From contig JANQSF010000116.1 of the NCBI GenBank assembly GCA_028284155.1, positions 1-61,580 of the forward strand: a stretch of DNA of 61,580 nucleotides. Direction: 5' to 3'. This DNA is from Phycisphaeraceae bacterium. GTDB lineage: Bacteria > Planctomycetota > Phycisphaerae > Phycisphaerales > Phycisphaeraceae. Shown in pieces: positions 18,368 to 26,553 of this stretch. Every line of letters starts with the position of its first letter. The first letter of the stretch is position 1. The translations under genes and the position numbers were made by a program. The notes beneath the pieces were generated by a model, which saw nothing but the letters and a program-made list of their open reading frames with translations, was not told the origin of the DNA and searched no databases.

Positions 18368-18563
18368 GGATTGAGGCAACCACCGAGGACGCCGAGGACA
18401 CCGAGAGGGTAAAGGAGAGGATGAGTACGCGCTCGGAATGCTGACCGTAATTGGCTTGCCATGCCGAATTGAGTTTCCCGAATCGTGTCCATCCGGACCT
18501 CCTTCCTCCTCGTCCCCTCTCAAGCCTTGCTCGGTGCTCTCGGTGTCCTCGGTGGTTCAATCC
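18368..18563. repeat. Long imperfect inverted repeat, CACCGAGGACACCGAGAG type
   Basis: The left end (18368-18407) reads GGATTGAGGCAACCACCGAGG and onward through GACACCGAGAG. The right end (18529-18563), read on the minus strand, begins GGATTGAACCACCGAGGACA and continues into CCGAGAGCACCGAGC. The inner parts (GGTAAAGGAGAGGATG against GGGGACGAGGAGGAAGG) also pair loosely, giving a hairpin of about 196 bp. It fills most of the dehydrogenase-SDR gap and has no coding potential. Confidence 0.8.
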
Positions 18564-18607
18564 CCACCGACTTGCGAACGTCGCCGAATCCGCGATAGTG
18601 TCGCCCC

Positions 18608-19390
18608 ATGCAACGACTCCAGGACAAAGTCATCATCGTCACCGGCAGCACGAGCGGCATCGGCGAGGCGATCGCCCGGCGGTGCGTCGACGAAGGCGCG
18701 CGGGTGCTCATCCACGGTTTGGAACAAGACCTGGGCGAGAAGGTCGCCGGCGACCTGGGCGACCGCGCGGCGTGTCATATCGACGACCTGGTCGACCCCG
18801 AAGCGCCGACGCGCATTCTCGATGCGACGCTCCAAGCGTTTGGCCGAGTCGACGCCGTGGTCAACAACGCCGGCTGGGTTATCCGCAGCACGATCGAAAC
18901 GACGGACGCCGAGTTCTTCGACAAGGTGATGGCTGTCAACTGCCGCGCGCCGATGCTGCTCATCCGCGCCGCACTGCCGCACCTCAAAGAGGTCAAGGGC
19001 ACGGTCTTGAATATCGGCAGCATCAACGCGTGGTCGGGCGAGCCGACGTTCGTGGCGTATAGCGTGAGCAAGGGCGCGCTCATGACGCTGACGCGCAACC
19101 TCGGCGACACGCTGCACCGCGAATACGGCGTGCGTGTCAACCAGATCAATCCCGAGTGGGTGCTGACCGAAAACGAACACGCCCTGCAACAGCGCGACGG
19201 CAAGCCGGCCGACTGGTTTGAACGGTTGCCGCCGGAATGGGCGCCCGCCGGCCGAATCATCAAACCGCAGGAGATCGCCGCCGCTGCCGCGTTCTGGGTC
19301 AGCGATGACAGCCACCCGATGAGCGGGCAAGTCATGGAGTTCGCGCAGTACCCCGTGATCGGCCGAAACGTCCCCAAACCGATCGACTAG
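18608..19390 (+). CDS. Short-chain dehydrogenase/reductase (SDR)
   Basis: The 260-aa classical SDR has a nucleotide-binding motif TGSTSGIG at 12-19, NNAG at 86-89, and the catalytic set Ser138, Tyr151 and Lys155 (YSVSK). The absence of an acidic residue after strand 2 in the right place makes the cofactor preference uncertain. It lies between a zinc dehydrogenase and a sugar isomerase-like protein, consistent with a carbohydrate oxidation pathway. The substrate is unknown. Confidence 0.93.
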   Translation: MQRLQDKVIIVTGSTSGIGEAIARRCVDEGARVLIHGLEQDLGEKVAGDLGDRAACHIDDLVDPEAPTRILDATLQAFGRVDAVVNNAGWVIRSTIETTDAEFFDKVMAVNCRAPMLLIRAALPHLKEVKGTVLNIGSINAWSGEPTFVAYSVSKGALMTLTRNLGDTLHREYGVRVNQINPEWVLTENEHALQQRDGKPADWFERLPPEWAPAGRIIKPQEIAAAAAFWVSDDSHPMSGQVMEFAQYPVIGRNVPKPID

Positions 19391-19410
19391 GCCGCTCGCG
19401 GATTAGCGCT
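19391..19410 (+). repeat. GCCGCTCGCGGATTAGCGCT short repeat after the SDR gene
   Basis: It directly follows the TAG stop in gene orientation. It is a variant of the GCCGCTTGCGGCTTAGCGCT family with two substitutions. Confidence 0.8.
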
Positions 19411-19467
19411 CTTCCCAATCGACCGGAAACTGACCGGGCCGACACGGCCCGGCTCACTACGGATCCC

Positions 19468-20352
19468 ATGCCCCAACTCGCCGCCTTCCCCAAAGCGTGG
19501 ATGGACGACCTGTGCGTGACGGGATCGATGTCACTGCACCAATGGCTCGAACTCGCAGCGACGCTCGGCGTCGACGGTGTTGAACTTTACAGCGGCATAC
19601 TCGACCTGAATGACGCGTCGAACTGGGGCGAGTCGCGGCGCATCGCCGACGACCTGAGCCTTGCGATCCCGATGATGTGCTGCTCGCCCGACTTCACGCA
19701 CCCGGACGCATCATTCCGCGCCGAGCAGGTCGAGAAGGAGAAGCGTTGGATCGAAATGACAGCGGCGCTGGGCGGGTCGTTTTGTCGCGTGCTGTCGGGT
19801 CAGCGGCGACCTGAAGTGTCGCGCGAAGCCGGTATTGACTACGCCGTGCAGTGCATCGAGGCTTGTCTACCGTTCGCGACCGAGCACGGCGTGACGCTCG
19901 TCATCGAGAACCACTACAAGGACAACTACTGGACGTATCCCGAGTTCGCGCAGCACATGGACGTATTCTGCGAATTGGTCGGCCGTATTGACTCGCCAAA
20001 CTTTGGCGTGAACTACGACCCGAGCAACACGATCCTGGCCGGCGAAGACCCGCTTGAGTTGTTAGCGCGTATCAAACACCGCGTCGTCACGATGCACGCC
20101 AGCGATCGGTACCTGGCTGAGGGCACGATCGACGACCTGCGACGCGAGGAGAACGTCGAGGGCTACGCCGCCCGGCTGCGGCACGGGGAGATCGGCAAGG
20201 GTATGAACGACTACGACTCGATCTTCACGGAGTTGGCGGGCGTCGGATTCGACGGGTGGATCAGTATCGAGGACGGCGTCGACGGCGTCGAGCAACTGCG
20301 GCGGAGCGTGTCGTTCCTACGCGGGAAGATTGCTGAGCATTGGCCCGCGTGA
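19468..20352 (+). CDS. Sugar phosphate isomerase/epimerase family protein (TIM barrel)
   Basis: The 294-aa protein is of the AP-endonuclease-2/xylose isomerase-like TIM barrel family. Recognisable strands carry the usual metal ligands: VIENHYKDN (Glu), NFGVNYDPSNTILAG (Asp), VVTMHASDR (His) and WISIEDGVDG (Glu). It probably isomerises or epimerises a sugar or sugar acid and is grouped with two oxidoreductases on the same strand. Planctomycetes carry many paralogues, so the exact substrate is open. Confidence 0.88.
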   Translation: MPQLAAFPKAWMDDLCVTGSMSLHQWLELAATLGVDGVELYSGILDLNDASNWGESRRIADDLSLAIPMMCCSPDFTHPDASFRAEQVEKEKRWIEMTAALGGSFCRVLSGQRRPEVSREAGIDYAVQCIEACLPFATEHGVTLVIENHYKDNYWTYPEFAQHMDVFCELVGRIDSPNFGVNYDPSNTILAGEDPLELLARIKHRVVTMHASDRYLAEGTIDDLRREENVEGYAARLRHGEIGKGMNDYDSIFTELAGVGFDGWISIEDGVDGVEQLRRSVSFLRGKIAEHWPA

Positions 20353-20365
20353 AAGAAGAAGAGTT

Positions 20366-20484
20366 GACCGCGGATTGCGCGGATGACACGGATGGGGATG
20401 GGAGCGGATCGAATGTTCGCCGAATCCTGTTGCGCGACTCAGCCGGAACTTTCCGAAGGTCCGGATCAGTATTCATCCGCGGTC
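20366..20484. repeat. Inverted repeat with GACCGCGGAT / ATCCGCGGTC ends
   Basis: The ends GACCGCGGAT (20366-20375) and its complement (20475-20484) bound 119 bp. The left half holds a degenerate series GCGGATTGCGCGGATGACAC. It sits between the isomerase gene and the small zinc-ribbon gene and appears non-coding. The style resembles dispersed intergenic repeats seen in several phyla. Confidence 0.65.
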
Positions 20485-20509
20485 GTCTCCTCCCGATTAC
20501 ACTCACGCC

Positions 20510-20806
20510 ATGCCGACGCTCGCCAACATCGACACCGGCCTCTGGCTTTGCAGCGGTGTCTGCGGCGCGGCCATGCTCGTCTGGCTCGTCGTCGGGACTG
20601 TCGTTGGCACACGTCGATTGAAGCGCAACAAGCGGATCGCCCGCGGCTATTGCCCGACCTGCCGGTACGACTTCGCGGGCAGCCTGGTCGTGCAGTGCCC
20701 CGAGTGCGGGTACACGCTGACCGAGTCGGAACACAAGCGACTCGAACGCATGCACGTCGCGCTGGTGCGGGTCCGGGAGGAGGAGCGGGGCGGACGCGAC
20801 GGCTGA
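20510..20806 (+). CDS. Small membrane protein with zinc ribbon
   Basis: The 98-aa protein has one transmembrane helix (about 11-32) followed by a basic stretch and a zinc ribbon CPTCRYDFAG...CPECGYTL, then a charged tail. It is the same ribbon type as in the protein at 16714-17280. Function unknown. It is upstream of the sulfatase and on the same strand but separated by 73 bp. Confidence 0.75.
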   Translation: MPTLANIDTGLWLCSGVCGAAMLVWLVVGTVVGTRRLKRNKRIARGYCPTCRYDFAGSLVVQCPECGYTLTESEHKRLERMHVALVRVREEERGGRDG

Positions 20807-20879
20807 CCGCCATCGGTTATCATGTCCGGACTCGCCCCTGTGAGGCGACCCCGATTCACCGCAAACGGAGCGACGCGCC

Positions 20880-22949
20880 ATGTTGCATCGAGTGACATTC
20901 TTCCTCGCCTTTGTCCTGACACTGGGCCTGTGCGGCGCGGCCCATGCGGCCAAGCGGCCGAACATCGTGTTCATCTTCACCGACGACCACGCGGCGCACG
21001 CGATCAGCGCCTATGGGTCGAAGATCAACACGACGCCGAACATCGACAAGATCGCCAAGGATGGCATGCGGTTCGACTACTGCCTGGTGACCAACTCGAT
21101 CTGCGGTCCGAGCCGGGCGACGATCCTGTCGGGCAAGTACTCGCACGCCAACGGGTTTTACCGCAACGGCAACCTGTTCGACGGTTCGCAGTGGACGTTT
21201 CCCAAGGCGTTGCAGAAGGCCGGCTACCAGACAGCCATGATCGGCAAGTGGCACCTGTCCAGCGACCCGACGGGTTTTGACTACTGGGAAGTGTTGTACG
21301 GGCAGGGGCCGTACTACAACCCGCCGATGAAGCGCAACGGTGAGCGAGTCAATCATGTCGGCTACACGACCGACGTCATCACCGACCAGACGCTCAAGTG
21401 GCTGGACAGCCGCGACAAGTCCAAGCCGTTCATGCTGATGTTCCAGCACAAGGCGCCGCACCGCAATTGGCAGCCGGGGCCTAAGCATCTGACGATGTAC
21501 GACGGGATGGACATCCCCGAGCCGGCCACGCTGCGCGACGACTACAAGGGCCGAACGCGGGCGGCGCGCGAGCAGACGATGACCATCGTCCGCCACCTGA
21601 GCCCCAACGACCTGAAGCTGACGCAGCCGCGCAATTTCACGCCCGAGCAATTGGCCAAGTGGAACGCCGCATACGGCCCGAAGAACGAGGCGTTCAAGAA
21701 AGCCAACCTCGAAGGCGACGCGCTGCTCAAGTGGAAGTATCAGCGTTACATCAAGGACTACATGCGCTGTGTCGCGTCGGTTGACGACAACATCGGCCGA
21801 ATCCAGAAATACCTCAAAGACAACGGCCTTGAGGACAACACGATCGTCATTTATTCAAGCGACCAGGGCTGGTACCTGGGCGACCACGGCTGGTACGACA
21901 AGCGCTGGATGTATGAAGAGTCGCTGCGGATGCCGTTCGTCATCAAGTGGCCGGGCACCATCGAGCCGGGCACGGTGAATAAGGCAATGATCTCGAACGT
22001 CGATTTCGCCGCCACTTTCCTCGATATCGCCGGAGCGGAAAACCCGGGCAACCTGCACGGCAAGAGCTTCGTCCCGCTGCTCAAGGGCAACAAGTTGGCC
22101 GACTGGCGGAAGTCGTTTTACTACCACTACTACGAGTTCCCGGGGGCGCACAGCGTCGCGAAGCACTACGGCGTCCGGACCGAGCGGTACAAGCTCATCC
22201 ACTTTTATCGCAACCAGGACTGGGAACTGTTCGACCTGCAGAAAGACCCGGACGAGTTGACGAGCGTGTATGGCGACCCGGCCTACGCCGATGTCGAGAA
22301 ACGACTCAAGGCTGAATTGAAGCGTTTGCAGGAAGAGTTGGGCGAGACCGAGCCGCACAAGCCCGTGCCGGGTGACCCGGAGCTGCGCGGTAACCGCGGC
22401 AAGCGGAAGAAGTTTCAGAAGGGCAAGACGCAGTCGCTGTTGAAGATGCCGCTGGGCAAGGAAGTCCCATTGAACGGCAAGGGCCAAGTGCTGAATCAGA
22501 AGCCCGACCCGTCGGCCCGCCCGCTCGTCGTGGGCGCGTGGGTGAACCCGTCGCAGGCCGACGGCGTGGTCATTGCGCAGGGCGGCGCGTCGTACGGGTT
22601 CAGCCTGTTCCTGGACAAGGGCAAGCCGACGTTCGCGATCCGCAGCGACGACAACCTGAAGCAGGTCGCGGCGAAGTCACCTGTATCAGTCGACGCGTGG
22701 TCGCACGTCCTCGGCATGCTCGATCATGAGCAGACAATGCGCTTGTTTGTCAACGGTAAAGAGGTCGCGTCGGTCAAGGGCCACGCGATCGCTTCCAACC
22801 CGGCAGACGGTTTGTCGATCGGCGTCGATTCCGGCTCTCTCGTCGGCGACTACGGCGAGGTCAACGGGTTCAAGGGCAAGGTGCGCGACCTGCGGTACTA
22901 CCTCGGTGTCGTAAAGCCGGACGAGTTGGCGAGTTGGGTCAGCCGATGA
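20880..22949 (+). CDS. Secreted Cys-type sulfatase with C-terminal LamG-like domain
   Basis: The 689-aa protein has a signal peptide (1-23) and a type I sulfatase domain (about 25-480). Metal-binding Asp35-Asp36 lie in FIFTDDH, and the formylglycine motif C-x-P-S-R starts at Cys75 (CGPSR) with the following ATILSGKY. The second metal site lies in YSSDQGWYLGDHGWYDK. After a Lys-rich linker, the C-terminal region (about 530-689) has the look of a concanavalin/LamG domain (VVGAWVNPSQADG, LFLDKGKPTFAIRSD), which might bind polysaccharide. Cys75 must be converted to formylglycine for activity. It overlaps the next gene by 4 bases and heads a three-gene operon. The likely role is desulfation of a sulfated glycan in the periplasm or outside the cell. 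Confidence 0.94.
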   Translation: MLHRVTFFLAFVLTLGLCGAAHAAKRPNIVFIFTDDHAAHAISAYGSKINTTPNIDKIAKDGMRFDYCLVTNSICGPSRATILSGKYSHANGFYRNGNLFDGSQWTFPKALQKAGYQTAMIGKWHLSSDPTGFDYWEVLYGQGPYYNPPMKRNGERVNHVGYTTDVITDQTLKWLDSRDKSKPFMLMFQHKAPHRNWQPGPKHLTMYDGMDIPEPATLRDDYKGRTRAAREQTMTIVRHLSPNDLKLTQPRNFTPEQLAKWNAAYGPKNEAFKKANLEGDALLKWKYQRYIKDYMRCVASVDDNIGRIQKYLKDNGLEDNTIVIYSSDQGWYLGDHGWYDKRWMYEESLRMPFVIKWPGTIEPGTVNKAMISNVDFAATFLDIAGAENPGNLHGKSFVPLLKGNKLADWRKSFYYHYYEFPGAHSVAKHYGVRTERYKLIHFYRNQDWELFDLQKDPDELTSVYGDPAYADVEKRLKAELKRLQEELGETEPHKPVPGDPELRGNRGKRKKFQKGKTQSLLKMPLGKEVPLNGKGQVLNQKPDPSARPLVVGAWVNPSQADGVVIAQGGASYGFSLFLDKGKPTFAIRSDDNLKQVAAKSPVSVDAWSHVLGMLDHEQTMRLFVNGKEVASVKGHAIASNPADGLSIGVDSGSLVGDYGEVNGFKGKVRDLRYYLGVVKPDELASWVSR

Positions 22950-23329
22950 GCGCAGGCGTCGGCGAGATCGTCGGCCTGCACCACGCACAGATCACCGTCC
23001 CGCCCGCCGCGGTCGATGCCGCGCGGGCGTTTTACTGCGACCTGCTCGGCCTGCCGGAGGTCGAGAAGCCTGACGTGCTCAAGCCGCGCGGCGGGTTCTG
23101 GCTGCGGGTCGGTGACCGGCAGGTCCATGTCGGCATCGAAGACGGCGTTGATCGAGCCGCGACCAAGGCACACCTGGCGTACGAAGTACGCGACCTGGGC
23201 ACGTTCTGCAACAGGCTGCGCACAGCCGGCGTTACCCTATTGGACAGCGTCCCAATCCCCGGTGCGGACCGCGTCGAGATCCGCGACCCGTTCGGCAACC
23301 GCGTCGAGTTCATCGAGCCCAAGGAATAA
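22946..23329 (+). CDS. VOC (glyoxalase/bleomycin resistance) family protein
   Basis: The 127-aa protein has two beta-alpha-beta-beta-beta modules: GLHHAQITVPPAAVDAARAF at the start and HLAYEVRDLGTFCNRLRTAG in the second half. The terminal DPFGNRVEFIEP carries the usual C-terminal metal-binding Glu; the N-terminal His is also present. The ATG overlaps the sulfatase stop (ATGA), so it is translationally coupled. The reaction is unknown; the metal site suggests a lyase or dioxygenase rather than only a binding role. Confidence 0.88.
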   Translation: MSAGVGEIVGLHHAQITVPPAAVDAARAFYCDLLGLPEVEKPDVLKPRGGFWLRVGDRQVHVGIEDGVDRAATKAHLAYEVRDLGTFCNRLRTAGVTLLDSVPIPGADRVEIRDPFGNRVEFIEPKE

Positions 23330-23332
23330 GCC

Positions 23333-24598
23333 ATGCAACGCAACGCACTCGCCCTGTCGATCATTCTTCTGTTCGCGTCAACCACGTTGGCCGGCAATTG
23401 GCCGTCATGGCGCGGCCCTAATGGCGACGGCACGACGAACGAGAAGAACATCCCCACCGAATGGTCGGACGAGGACAACGTGACCTGGCGGGTCGAGCTG
23501 CCGGGCGAGGGCGGCAACTCGTCGCCGATCGTGTGGGGCGATCACGTGTTCCTGACGGTTGCGGAGAACAAGGGTGCCAAGCGTCACCTGATCGCGTTCG
23601 ACCGGAGCAACGGCAAGGTCCGCTGGACGCGCACGGCCGAGACGAAGGCCGGCCGACCGACGCACAAGACCAACCCGTACGCGGGTTCGTCGCCCGTGAC
23701 CGACGGCAAGGCGGTCTACGTCTGGCACGGGTCGGCCGGCTTTTACGCGTACGACTTCGACGGCAAGGAGCTTTGGAAGGAAGACCTGGGCGAGTTCGCG
23801 CACATCTGGGGGTATGCGTCGAGCCCGATCATCTACAAAGACCTGGTCATCCTCTCAGCCGGCCCGGGCACGAGCGCGTTTATCGCGGCGTTCAACAGGA
23901 AGACGGGCAAAGAGGAGTGGCGTGTGAGCAAGCCCGAGTGGGTGTCACCCGAGCCGGGCAAGTTCATGGGCTCGTGGTCGACGCCGTCGCTGCGCAAAGC
24001 CAACGGCCGCGACGAACTGGTCATCGGCATGCCGCAGAAGATGTGGGGCTTCGACCCCGCGACGGGCAAGGCGTTGTGGTGGGCGTCGAACATCGAGAAC
24101 AACAAGAACCTGCTGGTCTATACCAGCCCGATGATCGCCGGCGATATCGTCATCGTCTTCTGCGGCTACGGCGGCCCGGGCTTCGCCGTCAACGCGGTCG
24201 GCGACGGCGACCTGACAAGCAAACGCCTGTGGGTCCAGCCGCGCAACACGCAGCGCATCGGCACGGGCGTGGTGGTCGACGGCCACCTGCATTTCCTCAA
24301 CGAGAACGGCACGTTTGAGGTGATCGATGTCAAGTCGGGCGACGTGAAGGTTAAGGACCGCCTGTCGCGTAAAAGCTGGAGCAGCCTGACCCTGGTCGAC
24401 GGCAAGATCTACGCGATCGACACGCGCGGCGTCACGTTCATCTGCAAGCCGAGCACGGACGGCCTCGACGTGTTGGAAGAGAACGAGATCGGCGAGTTCA
24501 CCAATTCGACCCCCGCGTTCAGCGACGGGCAAATCTTCATCCGCACGTACGAGAGCCTGTTCTGCATCGGGTCGCGCACGCGGACGGTGTCGCGGTGA
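23333..24598 (+). CDS. Secreted PQQ-like beta-propeller repeat protein
   Basis: The 421-aa protein has a signal peptide (about 1-20) and a beta-propeller built of WRGPNGDG-, GGNSSPIVWGDHVFL-, TGKEEW- and WSSLTLVDGKIYAID-like blades. This WRGPxxxG family is abundant in planctomycetes and belongs to the PQQ-like (outer-membrane BamB-like) superfamily; most members have no proven cofactor. It starts 3 bases after the VOC gene and completes the sulfatase operon. A scaffold or sugar-oxidising role outside the cytoplasm is possible, but no catalytic residue is evident. Confidence 0.88.
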   Translation: MQRNALALSIILLFASTTLAGNWPSWRGPNGDGTTNEKNIPTEWSDEDNVTWRVELPGEGGNSSPIVWGDHVFLTVAENKGAKRHLIAFDRSNGKVRWTRTAETKAGRPTHKTNPYAGSSPVTDGKAVYVWHGSAGFYAYDFDGKELWKEDLGEFAHIWGYASSPIIYKDLVILSAGPGTSAFIAAFNRKTGKEEWRVSKPEWVSPEPGKFMGSWSTPSLRKANGRDELVIGMPQKMWGFDPATGKALWWASNIENNKNLLVYTSPMIAGDIVIVFCGYGGPGFAVNAVGDGDLTSKRLWVQPRNTQRIGTGVVVDGHLHFLNENGTFEVIDVKSGDVKVKDRLSRKSWSSLTLVDGKIYAIDTRGVTFICKPSTDGLDVLEENEIGEFTNSTPAFSDGQIFIRTYESLFCIGSRTRTVSR

Positions 24599-24643
24599 CC
24601 GTGATGGACTGGCGGAAGCGTTGTCAACCTGAGTGAACATGTC

Positions 24644-24910
24644 ATGCGAAGCTTTCTATGGATTGTCTTACTCACGCTGATCTCGGCGCTTGCCGTGGTG
24701 GTCGGATGTGAACAGGACAACTCAGACGGCCTCGGCAAGAACCCGCCGATGGGCAAGAATACCCCGGTCGGCACGAATCCGCCGCTGGGCAAGAATCCCG
24801 AGGTCGGTAAGAACGCACCGATCGGCAAGAACCCGCCCGTGGGCGAGATTCCTCCTGTCGGAAAAAACCCACCCGTGGGTCAAAACCCCCCGGTTGGTAA
24901 GAATCCATAA
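24644..24910 (+). CDS. Small lipoprotein made of hexapeptide repeats (GKNPPV)
   Basis: The 88-aa protein has a lipoprotein signal peptide with lipobox VVGC (Cys22). The mature chain is then almost entirely about ten consecutive six-residue units of consensus GKNPPV (for example GKNPPM, GKNTPV, GTNPPL, GKNPEV), encoded by an 18-bp tandem repeat. A positively charged Gly/Pro/Asn repeat of this type would be an extended, flexible tail anchored in a membrane. I recognise no family. It lies between the PQQ-like gene and the TPR gene on the same strand. Confidence 0.75.
   Translation: MRSFLWIVLLTLISALAVVVGCEQDNSDGLGKNPPMGKNTPVGTNPPLGKNPEVGKNAPIGKNPPVGEIPPVGKNPPVGQNPPVGKNP
24731..24907 (+). repeat. 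18-bp tandem repeat inside the lipoprotein gene
   Basis: About ten units of a GGCAAGAACCCGCCGGTG-like sequence run in tandem and in frame, one per hexapeptide. Units differ mostly at third codon positions, indicating selection on the protein rather than recent expansion. Confidence 0.85.
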
Positions 24911-24984
24911 GTGTGATGCATCCGCTCGCGGTTTGACTCGGGCTGATTTCGGCGATGACGACTCACGACAAACTGGAGCTACCC

Positions 24985-25890
24985 ATGCGTTTATCATGTA
25001 CCGTTGCGGCGTCTGTATTGCTGCTTTTGATGAGTGTGACCGGTCGGGCCGCGGATGAAGAGAAGCCACCTTCGATCGGCGACCTATTGCAACAGGCCGA
25101 CGTCGCGCTGCGCCGCGGCGCGTACAAGGACGCGATCAGCGCGACGTCGAAGGTGATCAAGCAGAGGCCCGACGAGCCGCGCGCGTACGTCTTGCGCGCA
25201 ATGGCATATGAAGGGGCGAAAGACTACGCCAGGTCGATCGCCGATTTCGACCGGGTGATCAAGCTCGACCCCAAGACGGCGTTGTCGCGTGCGATCCGGG
25301 CCGACGACCGGCGGGGCGACGCGAAATTGAAGCACGGCGACATGAAGGGGGCCGTGGCCGACTTCGACGCGTTCCTCAAGCGCGTGCCTGAGGCCGAGCC
25401 TTACCATTGGCGGCGGGGCATCGCGTTCTATTACGCCAAGCAGTTCAAACGCGGGGTCGCGCAGTTCGAGTCGCACAAGGACGTCAACGGCAGCGACGTC
25501 GAGAACTCGGTCTGGCATTTCCTGTGCAACGCGCAACTCGTCGGTACGGACAAGGCCCGCGACGCGCTCATCCCGCTCAAAGGCCCTGACGGCCGCGTGC
25601 CCATGATGAAGGTGTTCGACCTGTTCGCCGGCAAGGCGACGCCGGCGGACGTGCTCAAGGCGGCCGAGTCGGCTGACGGCAGCGTGCGACAGTCGGAGGC
25701 GGCGATGTTCTACGCGCACCTCTATCTCGGCCTGTACCACGAGGCGATGGGCAAGGCCGGCCTGGCCAAGAAGCACATGCGGCTTGCCGCGACGAAGCAC
25801 ACCAGCCCGTACTACATGGGCGACGTGGCACGGGTGCATGTCCGGTTGCGGAAGTGGGACAAGCGCGAGGAAGGCGCGAAGAAACCATGA
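24985..25890 (+). CDS. Secreted tetratricopeptide-repeat protein
   Basis: The 301-aa protein starts at the ATG at 24985, which has GGAG six bases upstream; the frame is open 30 bases further. A signal peptide is followed by at least three TPR-like helical pairs (about 35-160): DVALRRGAYKDAISATSKVIKQ, AYVLRAMAYEGAKDYARSI and AKLKHGDMKGAVADFDAFL. The second half continues helical. It resembles periplasmic TPR proteins of planctomycetes, with the lipoprotein-like NlpI fold as one possibility. Partners are not known; it is downstream of the hexapeptide lipoprotein. Confidence 0.85.
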   Translation: MRLSCTVAASVLLLLMSVTGRAADEEKPPSIGDLLQQADVALRRGAYKDAISATSKVIKQRPDEPRAYVLRAMAYEGAKDYARSIADFDRVIKLDPKTALSRAIRADDRRGDAKLKHGDMKGAVADFDAFLKRVPEAEPYHWRRGIAFYYAKQFKRGVAQFESHKDVNGSDVENSVWHFLCNAQLVGTDKARDALIPLKGPDGRVPMMKVFDLFAGKATPADVLKAAESADGSVRQSEAAMFYAHLYLGLYHEAMGKAGLAKKHMRLAATKHTSPYYMGDVARVHVRLRKWDKREEGAKKP

Positions 25891-25903
25891 CGCTTGTTTA
25901 ACG

Positions 25904-25940
25904 GCGGGGCAGGCCCCGCACATCGGCGACGCTTGCGTCG
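25904..25940. other. Two hairpins between convergent genes
   Basis: GCGGGGC-AG-GCCCCGC (25904-25919) is followed at once by CGACGC-TT-GCGTCG (25927-25940). They lie between the TPR gene and the convergent acyltransferase and may end both transcripts, although no T-run is present. Confidence 0.5.
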
Positions 25941-25968
25941 GCGCGTCGTTTGGTAAACGGGCGTGGCG

Positions 25969-26553
25969 TTATCCCAATGGTTTCGCCGGTACGCCGCCCA
26001 CTTTCGTCCCGGCCTCGACCGGTCTGACCACGACCGCCCCCGCGCCGACAATCGCGCCTTCGCCGACGTCGGCCATCACGACAGCGCCCGCGCCGATCCA
26101 AGCGCCCTTGCCGATCGTGATCTTGGTGAACGTCTGCTCGTTGTCACGCAGCGTGTCGCTCGCGTCCCCGCCCCCGGACGCCTCCGCGCCGTGCTGGTGT
26201 CGGCCGGACAGGACCTGCACACCGTCGGCCAACATCACGTCGTCGCCGATGTCGGCCAAACCGATCGTACACATCCGCCCGATGTAGACCCGGTCGCCCA
26301 GCCGGGCGCCACGCTTGCTGAACAACGACATGAAGCCGAAGTAAACGTCCGCGCCCACGTGCTCGAGTGTTGCACGATAAAACGACTGTCGCGTGTAGAT
26401 ACCGACATAGCCGGCCAACCGTGCGATCCGTTCGCTGGCCGCGATGAACGCTTTTTCCTGCCCAAGCACAGCACAAGACAGCGCATGACAACACCTGTAG
26501 GGGATCGCCCGACAGGCGCCCAGGCATTGGCCAATTGTCTTAGCGATGCTCAT
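25969..26553 (-). CDS. Hexapeptide-repeat (LbH) acyltransferase, likely O-acetyltransferase
   Basis: The 194-aa protein has a helical N-terminus (about 1-60) and a left-handed beta-helix (about 65-194) with repeats such as GARLGDRVYIGRMCTIGLADIGDDVMLA, GAWIGAGAVVMADVGEGAIVGAGAVV and the closing GVPAKPLG. The SGRHQHG segment supplies the probable catalytic histidine of the WbbJ/LacA-like family. Its start overlaps the stop of the upstream glycosyltransferase by 4 bases, so it is co-translated with it. It is likely to acetylate a sugar in a surface glycan or exopolysaccharide. Confidence 0.88.
   Translation of the reverse strand: MSIAKTIGQCLGACRAIPYRCCHALSCAVLGQEKAFIAASERIARLAGYVGIYTRQSFYRATLEHVGADVYFGFMSLFSKRGARLGDRVYIGRMCTIGLADIGDDVMLADGVQVLSGRHQHGAEASGGGDASDTLRDNEQTFTKITIGKGAWIGAGAVVMADVGEGAIVGAGAVVVRPVEAGTKVGGVPAKPLG

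Noticed and set aside
24731..24907. Possible CRISPR or minisatellite
   Set aside because: The 18-bp units are contiguous without spacers and lie in frame in a lipoprotein gene.
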